From Apoderus coryli (taxonomy: Eukaryota; Arthropoda; Insecta; Coleoptera; Attelabidae): 64,000 nucleotides of DNA. Below the pieces are notes generated by a model. The model searched no databases, was not told the origin of the DNA, and was given only the letters and a program-made list of their open reading frames with translations. The position numbers and the translations under genes are program-made. Where the stretch lies: NCBI GenBank assembly GCA_911728435.2, contig OU452199.1, positions 5,900,860 through 5,964,859 of the forward strand, given 5' to 3'. Positions 62,201 to 63,894 of the stretch are shown in pieces (the first letter of the stretch is position 1; each line of letters begins with the position of its first letter).

Positions 62201-63506
62201 CAAACGGATGAAGATTCCAGTGACGAAGATAACTTAGACATCAATAACTTACCAGCCTCACAAATGCAAAGTAAAGTAGAAATTACCTCAAAGCATATTT
62301 TAGAAGACATAGAATGGGAGTCCGAAGATGATGTCCCGTTAGCTACGTGTTGACCGAGCGGATCAAAACATAAGTCTATATCCTGTCAATGTGAGAGGAA
62401 AGAAATGGTATTTTCCGCTGATTGCACATTGTGTTGGCATGGCATCACATAATACCTGGCAGTTACACAAATATTATGGCGGAACAATGGATCAGTTAAC
62501 TTTCAGACCGAGCATCGCAAATGTACTATTCAAAATAAAAAGAAAATTGTTCACCAAAAAGGACACTGTTCTAGGAATCAGAATATTGACTTGAAATATG
62601 ACAGACTGGACCATTTAGTGATACCCCCAGAAAAACAAACAAGATGTGTTGCTTGTCATCAAAAAACAAGAACACGATGTCAAAAATGTGACATTGGTTT
62701 GCATGTCAAGTGCTTTGTAACTTATCATTCCTAATAAATATTTTAAGTTGCCATAGTATGTTATATTCCCATTGTCCTATATGTAGGACGGCTCAAAAAC
62801 TAATTTTTTTACATATATTTTCTAAAAAAATTTTTTTTACTGCCTTTTATTTATTGTAACATTGTAACAAATAATAGCAATATTGTCACGGGGAATCAGG
62901 ATTTTTTTTGGGCATATCTGGGTTAGAAGGAATTGCACCAATTGCCTAGCCATATTTGAGTGTTTTGTAGCGCTAGCCTTAGAAATGCATACTTTCTCGT
63001 CCCTATGGAAGCAGTAAAATTCAATTTTCTCATAGTGTCGGCAGAAAAAGTACAAATTTTTACTTAAAAATAACACTGTTTATTGTTTCTTTTCTAATTT
63101 AATTTTAATAAATGTGGTGTGACACATGACCAAATTCACAAATGATGATGTTGTGTGAAAATAGTTGATCATAAATTGAAAGTGCCAACGCGTTAAATAA
63201 ATGCAAAACGGAAAAGAAACAAGTTTACATCACAAAATAACCATTATTTCATCACTGTTTCTCGTTCTGTCCAAAACAGGCATACAAGCATGTTCCTACC
63301 CGGGTACAACAATCAGCGGCAGAATGTCTTCGGTGAAATTCTACTACAAAATTGGCGAAAATATCACATTTACATGCGAAGAAGGCTTATTCCTAAAAGG
63401 AGCTGCTATGTTGAAGTGTTTGAAAAATGGTAAATGGTCGAATGCTATACCTACATGCGTCAAACCGGAAATGATTAACAGAAAACGTGGTGTATCTCGC
63501 GAATAG
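17037..63506 (+). CDS. host gene: secreted multi-CCP (sushi) and Ig-domain protein, 19 exons, 5' end missing
   Basis: Joining the 19 exons listed below gives 4,127 coding bases: 1,374 residues and TAG, with all 18 junctions in compatible phase. Order: CCP 1-6 (exons 1-7), basic linker, CCP 7 (exons 8-9), second basic linker, CCP 8 (exon 9), CCP 9 (exon 10), CCP 10 and 11 (exons 11-12), CCP 12 (exons 13-14), Ig (exons 14-15), CCP 13-16 (exons 16-19). There is no transmembrane segment after the last module, so a secreted product is likely. CCP proteins bind other extracellular proteins; in insects Ig-plus-CCP and long CCP proteins act in the synaptic cleft (Hikaru genki, Hasp). I cannot choose between these or another member. 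Upstream exons with signal peptide must exist because exon 1 starts in phase 1. Confidence 0.9.
17214..18072. other. intron 1, first part, no recognised element
   Basis: AT-rich intronic sequence with no coding signature. Intron 1 runs 17214-23647 and holds a Tc1-like element, an inverted-repeat element and a LINE. Confidence 0.5.
18073..19236 (+). mobile_element. Tc1/mariner-superfamily element, full length, transposase with three nonsense codons
   Basis: Terminal inverted repeats of about 28 bp: GGTTTTCCAATA...ATGATATGATTT at the left and its complement at 19209-19236. The transposase runs 18111 to about 19130: RRSLQLGLSQSTTWRILRK (HTH), FSDEAHFHLSG (first Asp), WFQQDGATCHTA (second), PPRSCDLTPLDYFLWGYLK (third, about 36 residues after the second). 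The only breaks I see are TAA at 18444, TGA at 18894 and a TAG near 19062. The last two stand where Trp is expected (before PPRSCD, and before VHRI). The element is otherwise almost intact, so it is young or recently inactivated. Confidence 0.9.
19393..20938. mobile_element. element with nested inverted repeats, non-coding
   Basis: The outer ends are inverted (ACAATGTGCTCCAAAA at 19393 and TTTTGAAGCACATTGT near 20938). Inner inverted pairs are 19695-19790 with 20655-20750 (both containing GTATTTTTTCTGATACAAAG on one strand) and 19820-19900 with 20150-20215 (around ATAAATTTTTATGAG-like words). No transposase. The nesting suggests one composite element or a small element inserted into a related one. 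Confidence 0.7.
20939..21659. other. intronic, nothing recognised
   Basis: AT-rich, no domain or repeat that I can place. Confidence 0.45.
21660..23150 (+). pseudogene. jockey-like LINE, degenerate RT
   Basis: Reading with frameshifts: GIFPDIFWKSADVIPISK, then RPNNISPAFSKMPERLM, FRKKASQKTPLL, motif A text VVLNSLDLSKAFDLAHFD, GAPQGSILGPLLF-like at about 22211, YLDDVQFYL at about 22302 (catalytic), and a C-terminal VYPHIDYCSQVYYRFL near 22700. Many stops after 22170. It shares its C-terminal block (IQRIQNACIRFVCNV) with the fragment at 41323. Confidence 0.8.
23648..23830 (+). CDS. exon 2: CCP module 2
   Basis: Acceptor TTACAG at 23642-23647; donor GTTGGT at 23831. Phase 1 in and out. CCP with QCPPPENPRHGKA, SYECKYGYTLVG, DKKWSGNQPIC; one extra Cys in YTSCSYN. 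The donor is weak (GTTGGT), but the reading frame and the AG before it agree. Confidence 0.9.
23874..25860 (-). pseudogene. jockey/CR1-like LINE with (TAAA)n tail, frameshifted
   Basis: The minus-strand 3' end carries a TTTA-repeat tail (TATTTATTTATTTATTTATT at 23874-23893). The ORF is broken into three: 25793-25224 (pre-RT, KSFVIPLFKSGDKRDIKNYR), 25177-24881 (AIYTDFSKAFDKISHQ, SGVPQGSHLGPL), and 24818-24021 (RDLGVIMDN, KLSFASTVWCLQ, IQRIESIQHKFLKYL). The YADD-like block falls in the gap at about 24840-24870, where the frame shifts. No endonuclease. Confidence 0.9.
25995..26174 (+). CDS. exon 3: CCP module 3, followed by a GC donor
   Basis: Acceptor ATTCTACAG ending 25994. The CCP is regular: NCGHPGRLWNGWLE, ASIIFRCHEGMQLEG, IDGKWRYPLPKC. 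The next exon needs phase 1, which places the donor at AG|GCAAGT (26175), the standard form of a GC-AG intron. A nearby GT at 26180 would give the wrong phase. Confidence 0.88.
26453..27300. repeat. pairs of duplicated intronic segments upstream of exon 4
   Basis: The segment at 26456-26505 (GCAGCACAGTACACGTGATA and onward) recurs at 27084-27133, and 26911-27003 (GTGTATGGTATAGGATATAG and onward) recurs at 27211-27290. GAAGTGAATACTTC near 27106 is also the inverse of GAAGTATTCACTTC near 27062, so small palindromes are included. Origin unknown; a local duplication or two copies of one element are both possible. Confidence 0.75.
27316..27517 (+). CDS. exon 4: CCP module 4
   Basis: Acceptor TTCTTAG ending 27315; donor GTAAGT at 27518. 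Enters in phase 1, leaves in phase 2. CCP: PCVVPHVSKGRVILIS, EVLTVECDAKYEFIS, NNGTWTQMPKC, then EPAK. Confidence 0.9.
27893..29414. repeat. tandem array of about 138 bp monomers with higher-order structure
   Basis: The word CGAACGCC (or a one- or two-base variant) recurs at about 28044, 28182, 28320, 28458, 28590, 28719, 28836, 28977, 29110 and 29254. Monomers are not equal: the series starting 28044 (variants ATGTAAAC, GTGTGAACC, ATGAAAAC, AATGTGG) restarts at 28836 with the same four variants in the same order, so a block of about 790 bp is itself duplicated. A flank at 27893-27978 (TATGAACTCAAACTCTT and onward) is repeated at 29327-29414 and brackets the array. No coding capacity. Confidence 0.85.
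29415..29864. other. intron 4 remainder
   Basis: Nothing recognised between the tandem array and exon 5. Confidence 0.5.
29865..30034 (+). CDS. exon 5: CCP module 5
   Basis: Acceptor TGTATAG ending 29864; donor GTAAGA at 30035. Phase 2 in (AA|A gives Lys), phase 1 out. CCP: KCRHLPKSPRHGMV, AKFQCKDGYELKG, FGNWTGILPKC. Followed by an intron of only 61 bp. Confidence 0.92.
30096..30300 (+). CDS. exon 6: CCP module 6, all but its last Cys
   Basis: Acceptor TATTTTAG ending 30095; donor GTAAGA at 30301. CCP with a longer loop: FCPYPGFVENGKIL, QIMYDCEKGFVLTEG, GGSWSPGQLP. The final Cys is supplied by exon 7 through a split Ile codon (AT|A). Confidence 0.9.
30301..31439. other. intron 6, first part
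   Basis: No gene recognised. A short + frame near 30470-30571 has no domain that I know. Confidence 0.45.
31440..31930 (-). pseudogene. LINE RT fragment
   Basis: Minus frame 31793-31476: PRGSVLGPLLFLIYVNNL (motif B, first residue Pro kept, Gln replaced by Arg), VADDTTSLIR (catalytic, Val in place of Tyr or Phe), NWFLANELSLNQAKTQSM and RFLGVHLDPKW. Degenerate continuation on both sides. This LINE is not the same family as the neighbours. Confidence 0.85.
32137..32400 (-). mobile_element. LTR relic with Ser-tRNA-type primer binding site
   Basis: On the minus strand TGGCGCAGTCGGTAGG (32152-32137) is the primer-binding sequence used by 17.6/297-type gypsy retrotransposons. The sequence on its 5' side (32153 to about 32400) is then the 3' part of an LTR. 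No gag or pol follows within 700 bases on that strand, so only the leader end is left. The LTR outer edge cannot be fixed without a second copy. Confidence 0.55.
32529..32779 (+). CDS. exon 7: end of CCP 6 plus basic linker
   Basis: Acceptor TATTTCAG ending 32528; donor GTAAGT at 32780. Begins with the closing Cys of CCP 6 (ICSPGEHPRF), then 80 residues rich in Arg, Lys and Tyr with no Cys. Two furin-type motifs are visible, FNRRRRS and RKRKRRS. No known fold recognised. Reading frame, phases and lack of stops support it as a true exon. Confidence 0.85.
33537..33572. repeat. perfect 36 bp AT-rich palindrome
   Basis: TTAA, then ATGACTAAAATAAT followed directly by its complement ATTATTTTAGTCAT, then TTAA. 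There is no spacer. It could extrude as a cruciform or mark a collapsed inverted repeat. Confidence 0.9.
35544..35580 (+). other. hammerhead-like motif, one core change
   Basis: CUGAUCA (G8 replaced by C), extra U, a 6 bp stem around loop GGUC (two G-U pairs), GAA, ACAUGU, A. Same architecture as 9989-10025 but with a core base expected to abolish cleavage. Confidence 0.45.
36365..36530. repeat. second copy of the dispersed repeat seen at 13911-14260
   Basis: Same ordered words as the first copy (see there), same orientation, but the two copies have diverged by substitutions and small indels. Confidence 0.7.
37004..38866. repeat. satellite-like array, about 11 units of 172-178 bp
   Basis: The landmark ACGACGTTTCGACGATGG starts near 37104, 37276, 37447, 37624, 37801, 37977, 38122, 38300, 38475, 38655 and 38794. 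Most intervals are 171-180 bp; two are short (145 and 139). Each unit has poly-T runs, CTTTGGGTCTAA, TTTCGCTTGTCTAATTTT, and an inverted pair GACGAT/ATCGTC. On the minus strand each pair sits in a hammerhead-like context (UUGAAGA, A, 6 bp stem, GAA, ACGU, C). Lysine-rich minus-strand frames here are translations of the repeat. Confidence 0.92.
39060..39165. repeat. inverted fragment of the satellite unit
   Basis: GAAGACGATAAACCATCGTC at about 39095 and neighbouring GCGAAATAGAATAACAC are the reverse complement of the satellite unit, so part of one unit lies inverted 190 bp beyond the array. Confidence 0.85.
39279..39474 (+). CDS. exon 8: CCP module 7, all but last Cys
   Basis: Acceptor TTTTGCAG ending 39278; donor GTATTA at 39475. 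A|AA gives Lys at the join. CCP: PCFLSTSPHYFRF, TSYLKCQVGYELVG, VDGLWMPNYVTR. The closing Cys is the second residue of exon 9. Confidence 0.9.
39782..40290 (+). CDS. exon 9: end of CCP 7, long linker, CCP module 8
   Basis: Acceptor AATTGCAG ending 39781; donor GTAAGT at 40291. Starts RCLKSN. A linker of about 100 residues follows, rich in Asn, Ser, Thr and basic residues, with glycosylation-type NESNST and NTT sequences and a furin-type LVRRKRALKG. Then CCP 8: GPCEALQSEPFVN, TVVKLACGLGYELN, VRGRWKPMKPMC. At 509 bases it is the largest exon. Confidence 0.88.
40291..40446 (-). pseudogene. short LINE RT fragment, motif A
   Basis: Minus strand YIGFIDLVKAFDSINREALW is RT motif A in RTE/CR1 style (Phe-Asp-Ser after the catalytic Asp). 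It begins immediately beyond the donor of exon 9 and ends where mariner sequence begins. About 150 bases only. Confidence 0.7.
40455..41190 (+). pseudogene. mariner remnant, C-terminal half with 3' TIR
   Basis: Frame 40663-41121 encodes mariner text: GKTGHVATVLLEQRRTVNSE, TLHHDIASSH (catalytic Asp, Asn-to-Ile next to it), then SHPPYSPDLAPNDFFLFPYV (third Asp), IPQSEWQKCFDNWFKRMQKC and a TAA stop. The upstream part is deleted and scrambled in the same region as in the 1-790 copy. The right end has the mariner-like AAAGGCAACCCTCGTA near 41176-41191. Confidence 0.88.
41323..41690 (+). pseudogene. LINE 3' end with (ATT)n tail
   Basis: EIQRIQHASVRFICSVPFAA and the following 90 residues are the extreme C-terminus of the LINE family at 21660-23150. 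A stop at 41665 is followed by a short run of ATT repeats (about 41668-41687) that looks like the element's 3' tail. Confidence 0.75.
41798..42022 (+). CDS. exon 10: CCP module 9
   Basis: Acceptor ATTTTTAG ending 41797; donor GTAGGT at 42023. Phase 1 in and out. CCP with a long first loop: PCYVPETSYGIYKLP, EVEFSCEDGYSVQG, WHGEWAVTSFPEC. Two N-glycosylation sequons, NTT and NTT, lie in the loop. Confidence 0.92.
42023..43273. other. intron 10, unidentified repeat-like segment
   Basis: The stretch 42170-42780 has a more balanced base composition and ends with a degenerate hammerhead-like motif on the minus strand (42742-42778, CCGAAGA and GAA-ACGC). This suggests part of a retroelement, but I recognise no protein in it. 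Confidence 0.5.
43274..43592 (+). CDS. exon 11: CCP module 10 and start of CCP 11
   Basis: Acceptor CTTTCAG ending 43273; donor GTAAGT at 43593. CCP 10: PCLLPKIANGQYMSG, STVTFQCDSEYSPS, ILHPKHPTC. The Trp expected before the last Cys is absent. A 40-residue Cys-free spacer follows, then KPCGPPAK, which opens CCP 11. Leaves in phase 2. Confidence 0.88.
43680..44035 (-). pseudogene. LINE RT fragment cut by the long-TIR element
   Basis: Minus strand: LLIMLLFVNDLINKL, then KLLFADDLKMFFEIKN (catalytic FADD), LNHVLEWCHENN; further on, in another frame, SVVDLGIIFDTQLGFVDH. The upstream side ends where the inverted repeat at 44022 begins. Confidence 0.8.
44519..44869 (-). pseudogene. IS630/Tc1-type transposase, C-terminal fragment
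   Basis: MDGAPAHFKHTVRNYLN holds the second Asp, and WPARSPDITPLGFFLSGYVK the third (the usual D-FFLWG reads G-FFLSG). The tail YENRLQHCVYENGRHFEH is typical of the family. The N-terminal half has been lost. It lies directly inside the left TIR of the 44022-46592 element and is likely its own transposase. Confidence 0.85.
44950..45840 (-). pseudogene. CR1-like LINE 3' end inserted in the TIR element
   Basis: The 3' tail on the minus strand is (TTTA)n (AATAAATAAATAAATC at 44956-44971 on plus). C-terminal RT text: VKTKTFLGLTVDETLTWHQH and SVLEMGQLLGLYYALVESRL (45797-45525), continuing past a stop as KKFIRCMARLSRRDSCRPFF (45505-45272). 5'-truncated. Confidence 0.85.
46593..47016. other. intron 11 end, three transposon-end words
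   Basis: Non-coding. CACCCTGTATA occurs twice (about 46660 and 46777), suggesting further small elements or their ends. Confidence 0.5.
47017..47189 (+). CDS. exon 12: remainder of CCP module 11
   Basis: Acceptor TTTTTTAG ending 47016; donor GTAAAA at 47190. Continues CCP 11 from exon 11: KVRGSLVYKNGDQL, SEVTFNCIES, CEDGSWIGRSLNC. Phase 2 in, phase 1 out. Confidence 0.88.
47413..47598 (+). CDS. exon 13: first part of CCP module 12
   Basis: Acceptor TTGATTAG ending 47412; donor GTAAAT at 47599. STCIFRNQEPSVISFYND gives the first Cys, VLVSRCVDIGKYVMI the second. Phase 1 in and out. The intron to exon 14 is only 64 bp. Confidence 0.85.
47663..47909 (+). CDS. exon 14: end of CCP 12 and first half of the Ig domain
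   Basis: Acceptor CTTCTTTAG ending 47662; donor GTAGGG at 47910. GPNKRRCLGGEWDGPKPAC closes CCP 12. After a linker (LNQENDYSMEKPPT) comes an Ig-type strand set: GKLIVYPGTILHMECLWM with the B-strand Cys, then GVPKWTVSHDYR with the core Trp. Confidence 0.9.
47910..48673. other. intron 14
   Basis: No element recognised. The short palindromic word CCGGA recurs near 48090 and 48180, nothing more. Confidence 0.5.
48674..48825 (+). CDS. exon 15: second half of the Ig domain
   Basis: Acceptor GATTTCCAG ending 48673; donor GTAACT at 48826. RKYPEGWPTDPGRDSQLEYR, then the F-strand signature DDSGLFTCVTP (Asp-x-Gly-x-Phe/Tyr-x-Cys) and a G strand HSVEIVVK. Phase 2 in, phase 1 out. This is the only Ig-like unit in the protein. 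Confidence 0.92.
48904..49077 (+). CDS. exon 16: CCP module 13
   Basis: Acceptor TTTCTTTAG ending 48903; donor GTAAGT at 49078. VHCPMVPTRRGLTAS, RMKFYCDNGNALIG, PSGNWSAPFPVC. Follows the Ig after an intron of 78 bp. Confidence 0.93.
49222..49580 (+). pseudogene. hAT-type transposase, C-terminal dimerisation region
   Basis: ERSFSSLKRLKSYLRKSTAR is the conserved start of the hATC dimerisation block. After a one-base frame change near 49480 the text continues NGLALMSIHRRINIDTEEVI, and the frame ends LNLIL-stop near 49580. This is the tail of a hAT/ZMYM1-like transposase. The rest of the element is not found nearby. Confidence 0.85.
49581..49948. other. intron 16 end
   Basis: Nothing recognised; possibly the 3' non-coding end of the hAT element. 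Confidence 0.45.
49949..50128 (+). CDS. exon 17: CCP module 14
   Basis: Acceptor GTTTCAAG ending 49948; donor GTAAAC at 50129. IECGEVGGNLGQHLKI, KATFTCDPGYGLKG, NGDWASPFPTC. Phase 1 in and out. Followed by a 7.2 kb intron created largely by the nested retrotransposons. Confidence 0.93.
50230..51041 (+). pseudogene. Ty3/gypsy-type gag end and protease, interrupted by copia
   Basis: Reading with frame changes: a gag tail (ALLARPRTLMDALTKASEIE, VRLLDGENEDSARALNQTED), a zinc knuckle CWNCGEEGHIRSRC (CX2CX4HX4C, preceded by a TGA), then a retroviral-type protease with LLVDTGTTRTIIRPE (catalytic Asp-Thr-Gly) and DTMILGINAMHAFELSL (the ILG motif). The frame continues INGEAIILHHKYEDTVRVIL and is cut at 51041 by the copia insertion; it resumes at 55413. 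A shorter relative is at 58900-59336. Confidence 0.85.
51042..51228 (-). repeat. copia 3' LTR
   Basis: 187 bp, TG...CA termini (on plus TGATAAAG...ATCTAACA, in either orientation TG/CA). Two mismatches with the other LTR (in ACGTTAGAAA and CTAAAAAAATT). On the minus strand it is preceded by the purine-rich AAGTGAGGG, a short polypurine tract at 51229-51238. Confidence 0.95.
51251..52510 (-). pseudogene. copia pol, reverse transcriptase and RNase H
   Basis: 419 codons: motif A IDITTAFLNGDLNEEIYMEQ (residues 21-40), ALYGLKQSARCW, catalytic HVDDFYIFS (Asp 107-108), KYLGM-like CLGMRVRRN, then LMYLSVCTRPDISHAVSFLS, YLKGSVGYNL and the RNase H part FVDADWGNSIEDRRSYTGYL, STTEAEYMALS, KRTKHILIRYHYVRKL. 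All motifs are intact. It is separated from the upstream pol by a deletion of roughly 19 bases (my estimate) that removes the conserved lead-in to RT, so it cannot be made as one chain. Confidence 0.93.
52480..54348 (-). pseudogene. copia pol, protease and integrase
   Basis: From residue 10 of the open stretch: WVIDSGATSHM (protease Asp-Ser-Gly), then SQILWHKRLGHLNRRGM and QPCVQCLQGKQ (His-Cys zinc binding of GAG-pre-integrase), VHTDITGPM, CLIFVDDFSRKVFGYML, KIKYLRSDNGSEYMS and TPYTPQQNGVAERTIRTVVE (Asp, Asp, Glu of integrase), and a linker with YNLRERKPKNQDN. It ends with the start of RT (KSKWIYKLKVGADGKPQRYK, LVARGFSQKYGEDFDE). There is no own Met: the frame continues directly from the gag stop codon TAA at 54348-54346. 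Confidence 0.93.
54346..55122 (-). CDS. copia gag
   Basis: 258 codons from the first Met. The Met at 55092 (MSQNDTPAFV) is the likelier start, giving 248 residues. It has a UBN2-type gag body (LEGHVNFASWKFAMKMCL, AWDKLISAFESRNMNRRFEL, MEEYIGDIMSTVYKLADIG) and a zinc knuckle CYSCGALGHKKPEC at residues 228-241. The frame appears intact. It ends in a single TAA that is in frame with pol, which resumes at the next codon. In the copia reference element gag and pol are one ORF, so this is either a nonsense change or a readthrough design. Confidence 0.92.
   Translation of the reverse strand: MCYFNFILTNMSQNDTPAFVTVQPVSSSVPNIEKLEGHVNFASWKFAMKMCLMLEGLWDTVQNVNSATLDTEKDSKALAKICLSVKPSCYVHVCKAKTSKEAWDKLISAFESRNMNRRFELQRHLFRSSRNNFSTMEEYIGDIMSTVYKLADIGVNIDDDFVAFVMLNGLNSQYESLVMALTYNNKSLSSDAVKTKLIEEDSRKKSHAEGDDENAALYAKNKKKPIKCYSCGALGHKKPECPKLKGQKFFSKPKLNRN
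55212..55225 (-). promoter_or_regulatory. copia primer-binding site, internal initiator tRNA-Met type
   Basis: On the minus strand, directly after the 5' LTR, GGTTATGGGCCCAG is complementary to the anticodon stem-loop of initiator tRNA-Met. Copia of Drosophila is known to use an internal fragment of this tRNA as primer, so the site matches the family. Confidence 0.85.
55226..55412 (-). repeat. copia 5' LTR
   Basis: 187 bp, 98.9 percent identical to the 3' LTR by hand count (two substitutions). It should contain the element's promoter; I cannot locate a TATA box with confidence in such AT-rich sequence. Confidence 0.95.
55413..55570 (+). pseudogene. continuation of the gypsy pol interrupted by copia
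   Basis: After removing copia and one AGTTA, the frame from 51041 continues SPTWRPILGTIMMLEQKAHD and YVAIGKNFVRATRTIPIRII before stops near 55570. This proves that copia landed in an existing gypsy remnant and that the pre-insertion frame was still open here. Confidence 0.85.
55620..56330 (-). pseudogene. RTE-type LINE, C-terminal end
   Basis: Minus frame 56043-55663: KRIDAFEMWCYRRMLRIRND, then KRRKMEYFGHVMRGEKYHLV, ILQGKIEGRRSAGRRRISWL and LRNLRTWTGM. This is the typical C-terminus of RTE/BovB-like reverse transcriptases. Upstream (56330-56050) it continues in broken frames (NILCSLSLNIHTRMRILKSY). A CTTCTTCTTCTTCTTGAAG tail on the plus strand at about 55640 marks its 3' end. Confidence 0.88.
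56331..57371. other. intron 17 end, nothing recognised
   Basis: AT-rich. No gene, no clear repeat. The last 12 bases before exon 18 form a T-rich polypyrimidine tract. Confidence 0.5.
57372..57542 (+). CDS. exon 18: CCP module 15, all but last Cys
   Basis: Acceptor TTTTTTCAG ending 57371; donor GTACGT at 57543. EVHCNEPKPPENGYIQ, VVQINCHPDYMMEG, NSRWSGKMPK. The closing Cys codon is split: T here and GC at the start of exon 19. Confidence 0.92.
57543..57981. other. intron 18, first part
   Basis: No element recognised. Confidence 0.5.
57982..58428 (+). pseudogene. Crypton-like tyrosine recombinase, N-terminal part
   Basis: Two overlapping frames: 57982-58257 and 58211-58426. The second reads MPEKIQVSSAFLKYDDFKDI and then LFFVLSYELTWRGGEGARSH, which resembles the LAWRGGE block of insect Crypton-type recombinases (the region holding the first catalytic Arg). 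The sequence stops abruptly where the 420 bp direct repeat begins. A C-terminal fragment of the same class lies inverted at 61345-61545. Confidence 0.6.
58429..58847 (+). repeat. 420 bp direct repeat, copy 1
   Basis: Starts CGGTACAGGGAGGAGATAAG and ends GACTTTTAAATACAT. Nearly identical to 59337-59766. Near its end it holds a hammerhead-like motif (58793-58830: UUGAAGA, U, stem GAGAGC/GCUCUC, GAA, ACAUGU, C). Possible roles: LTR or pLTR of a retroelement, or two copies of a small repeat. Confidence 0.85.
58793..58830 (+). other. hammerhead-like motif in direct repeat 1
   Basis: Six-base stem II with loop UUUGGA, then GAA-ACAUGU-C. The C of CUGANGA is U. The equivalent in copy 2 (59711-59748) has one stem change (GCUCGC). 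Confidence 0.45.
58900..59336 (+). pseudogene. gypsy gag tail and protease start, trapped between direct repeats
   Basis: LMDALTKAFEIEADKQSFKD, VRLLNGENEDSERALRQTED, zinc knuckle text NCGEEGHIRNRCKKE (after an in-frame TGA), then VNGKQVLLLVDTGGTRTIIR with the protease Asp-Thr-Gly. It parallels 50386-50745 closely, but has 70-80 bases before the protease that the other copy lacks. The homology is cut at VNT, exactly where repeat copy 2 begins. Confidence 0.85.
59337..59766 (+). repeat. 420 bp direct repeat, copy 2
   Basis: Same sequence as 58429-58847 with scattered substitutions and small insertions (for example CCATG near 59630). Begins within the broken protease frame. Ends at AAATACAT, after which the flanks differ (ATTTGTGG after copy 1, TTAGAAAA after copy 2). 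Confidence 0.85.
59767..59915. other. short unassigned spacer
   Basis: Contains an imperfect inverted pair around GACGGTAAAGTGTCATTTTT and the later AAAGTGTAAACC complement (59793-59865). No gene. Confidence 0.4.
59916..60725 (-). mobile_element. remnant of a gypsy-type element: LTR ends, primer site, gag start
   Basis: About 80 bp at 59916-59999 are repeated at 60639-60722 (both with ACGATTTTTAAAAATT and AGTAAAAACTTCAAATC). On the minus strand the right copy is followed at once by TGGCGCAGTCAGTAGG (60640-60625), a Ser-tRNA-type primer site as in 17.6/297. Then comes a 78-codon frame (60304-60068, MPDLLEDVANLLSNLSFEET...) that could be a gag start. The rest is deleted. The repeated part is the LTR 3' end only. 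Confidence 0.6.
60625..60640 (-). promoter_or_regulatory. primer-binding site relic (Ser-tRNA type)
   Basis: TGGCGCAGTCAGTAGG on the minus strand, one base different from the relic at 32152-32137. Confidence 0.6.
60726..61344. other. unassigned intronic DNA
   Basis: No gene. Possibly includes the C-terminal untranslated side of the neighbouring Crypton fragment. Confidence 0.45.
61345..61545 (-). pseudogene. Crypton-like tyrosine recombinase, C-terminal part
   Basis: FTSATLLADSGAYILSLKRH followed by GGWKSATAAEGYVKASINNK matches the end of insect Crypton-type recombinases: His-Gly-Gly-Trp and then the nucleophilic Tyr in EGY. Upstream sequence is replaced by the piggyBac element from 61567, which therefore inserted into or next to this Crypton. 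Confidence 0.7.
61567..62922 (+). mobile_element. internally deleted piggyBac-type element
   Basis: Exact 13 bp terminal inverted repeats CCCAGATATGCCC (61567-61579) and its complement at 62910-62922. Subterminal near-palindromes GACCTACATGTAGGAC-like (about 61582) and GTCCTATATGTAGGAC (about 62773) lie just inside. It holds the two ends of a piggyBac transposase with the centre missing. A TTAA target duplication is not evident at these edges, so the true ends may lie a few bases away or have mutated. Confidence 0.8.
61763..62732 (+). pseudogene. piggyBac transposase, N- and C-terminal ends joined, with intron
   Basis: Exon 61763-61791 (MAEYGIKFV) joins in phase across GT (61792) and AG (62103) to GFSLHDALAMIEDDEINVDS, an N-terminus common in insect piggyBac proteins, with an acidic stretch and a stop at 62351. 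There the frame jumps: VDRADQNISLYPVNVRGKKW, then YFPLIAHCVGMASHNTWQLH (C-terminal core), and after a frameshift near 62580 the Cys-rich tail RCVACHQKTRTRCQKCDIGL. The catalytic Asp region is gone. Confidence 0.8.
62923..63279. other. intron 18 end
   Basis: Nothing recognised. A frame from 63201 runs into exon 19 but starts upstream of the splice acceptor and is likely intronic until 63279. Confidence 0.5.
63280..63506 (+). CDS. exon 19: CCP module 16, C-terminus and stop
   Basis: Acceptor CAAAACAG ending 63279. T|GC restores the last Cys of CCP 15, then IQACSYPGTTISGRMSSVKF, ENITFTCEEGLFLKG, KNGKWSNAIPTC and a short basic tail KPEMINRKRGVSRE with TAG at 63504. No membrane anchor or GPI-type hydrophobic end. 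Confidence 0.93.
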
Positions 63507-63528
63507 AACATTAAGGTTTTGGTTTCGT

Positions 63529-63534
63529 AATAAA
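63529..63534 (+). promoter_or_regulatory. candidate polyadenylation signal of the CCP gene
   Basis: AATAAA 22 bases after the stop codon, followed by a GT-rich stretch (TGTTTATGTTGTGCTG) suited to a downstream element. The 3' untranslated region would be very short. AATAAA is frequent in AT-rich DNA, so other sites remain possible. Confidence 0.45.
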
Positions 63535-63894
63535 TGTTTATGTTGTGCTGCCAGGGTTGCCAGATGGCATATTATTCCTCAAAATGACACTTTAAACTTT
63601 TCCCCAAAATATAGATACGTTAATTGATGAAGGGCAGTGTGAATAAAAAAGAAGCGTTTACTTTAAGAATTCAGTTATAGCATAAGAACATTCTTTGTGA
63701 ATAATATTTTGCTCATACTTATAAGCGTATAGGTACTTTAAAATTGAAGTTTAAACTAACAAAAGCAAACACATTTGTTTTTATATGCACTGAAATAATT
63801 CCAAAAAATCTTTGTAATCAATATTTTTATCAACAGAGTTTTCATTTCATTTAGTTATTACAACGGCAGACACAAGTTTGTAGAGTTGTTAAAA
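63535..63894. other. possible intergenic spacer
   Basis: No gene recognised between the end of the CCP gene and the frame at 63895. Confidence 0.45.

Noticed and set aside
63201..63279. Possible signal peptide (ITIISSLFLVLSKTG) making exon 19 a separate small gene
   Set aside because: Exon 19 joins exon 18 in phase and restores a split Cys codon, and the hydrophobic stretch is the translated polypyrimidine tract before the acceptor. A weak alternative start cannot be fully excluded.
17037..63506. Naming the gene hig or Hasp
   Set aside because: Architecture alone does not separate the members of the insect CCP/Ig group, and I have no alignment. The symbol was left empty.
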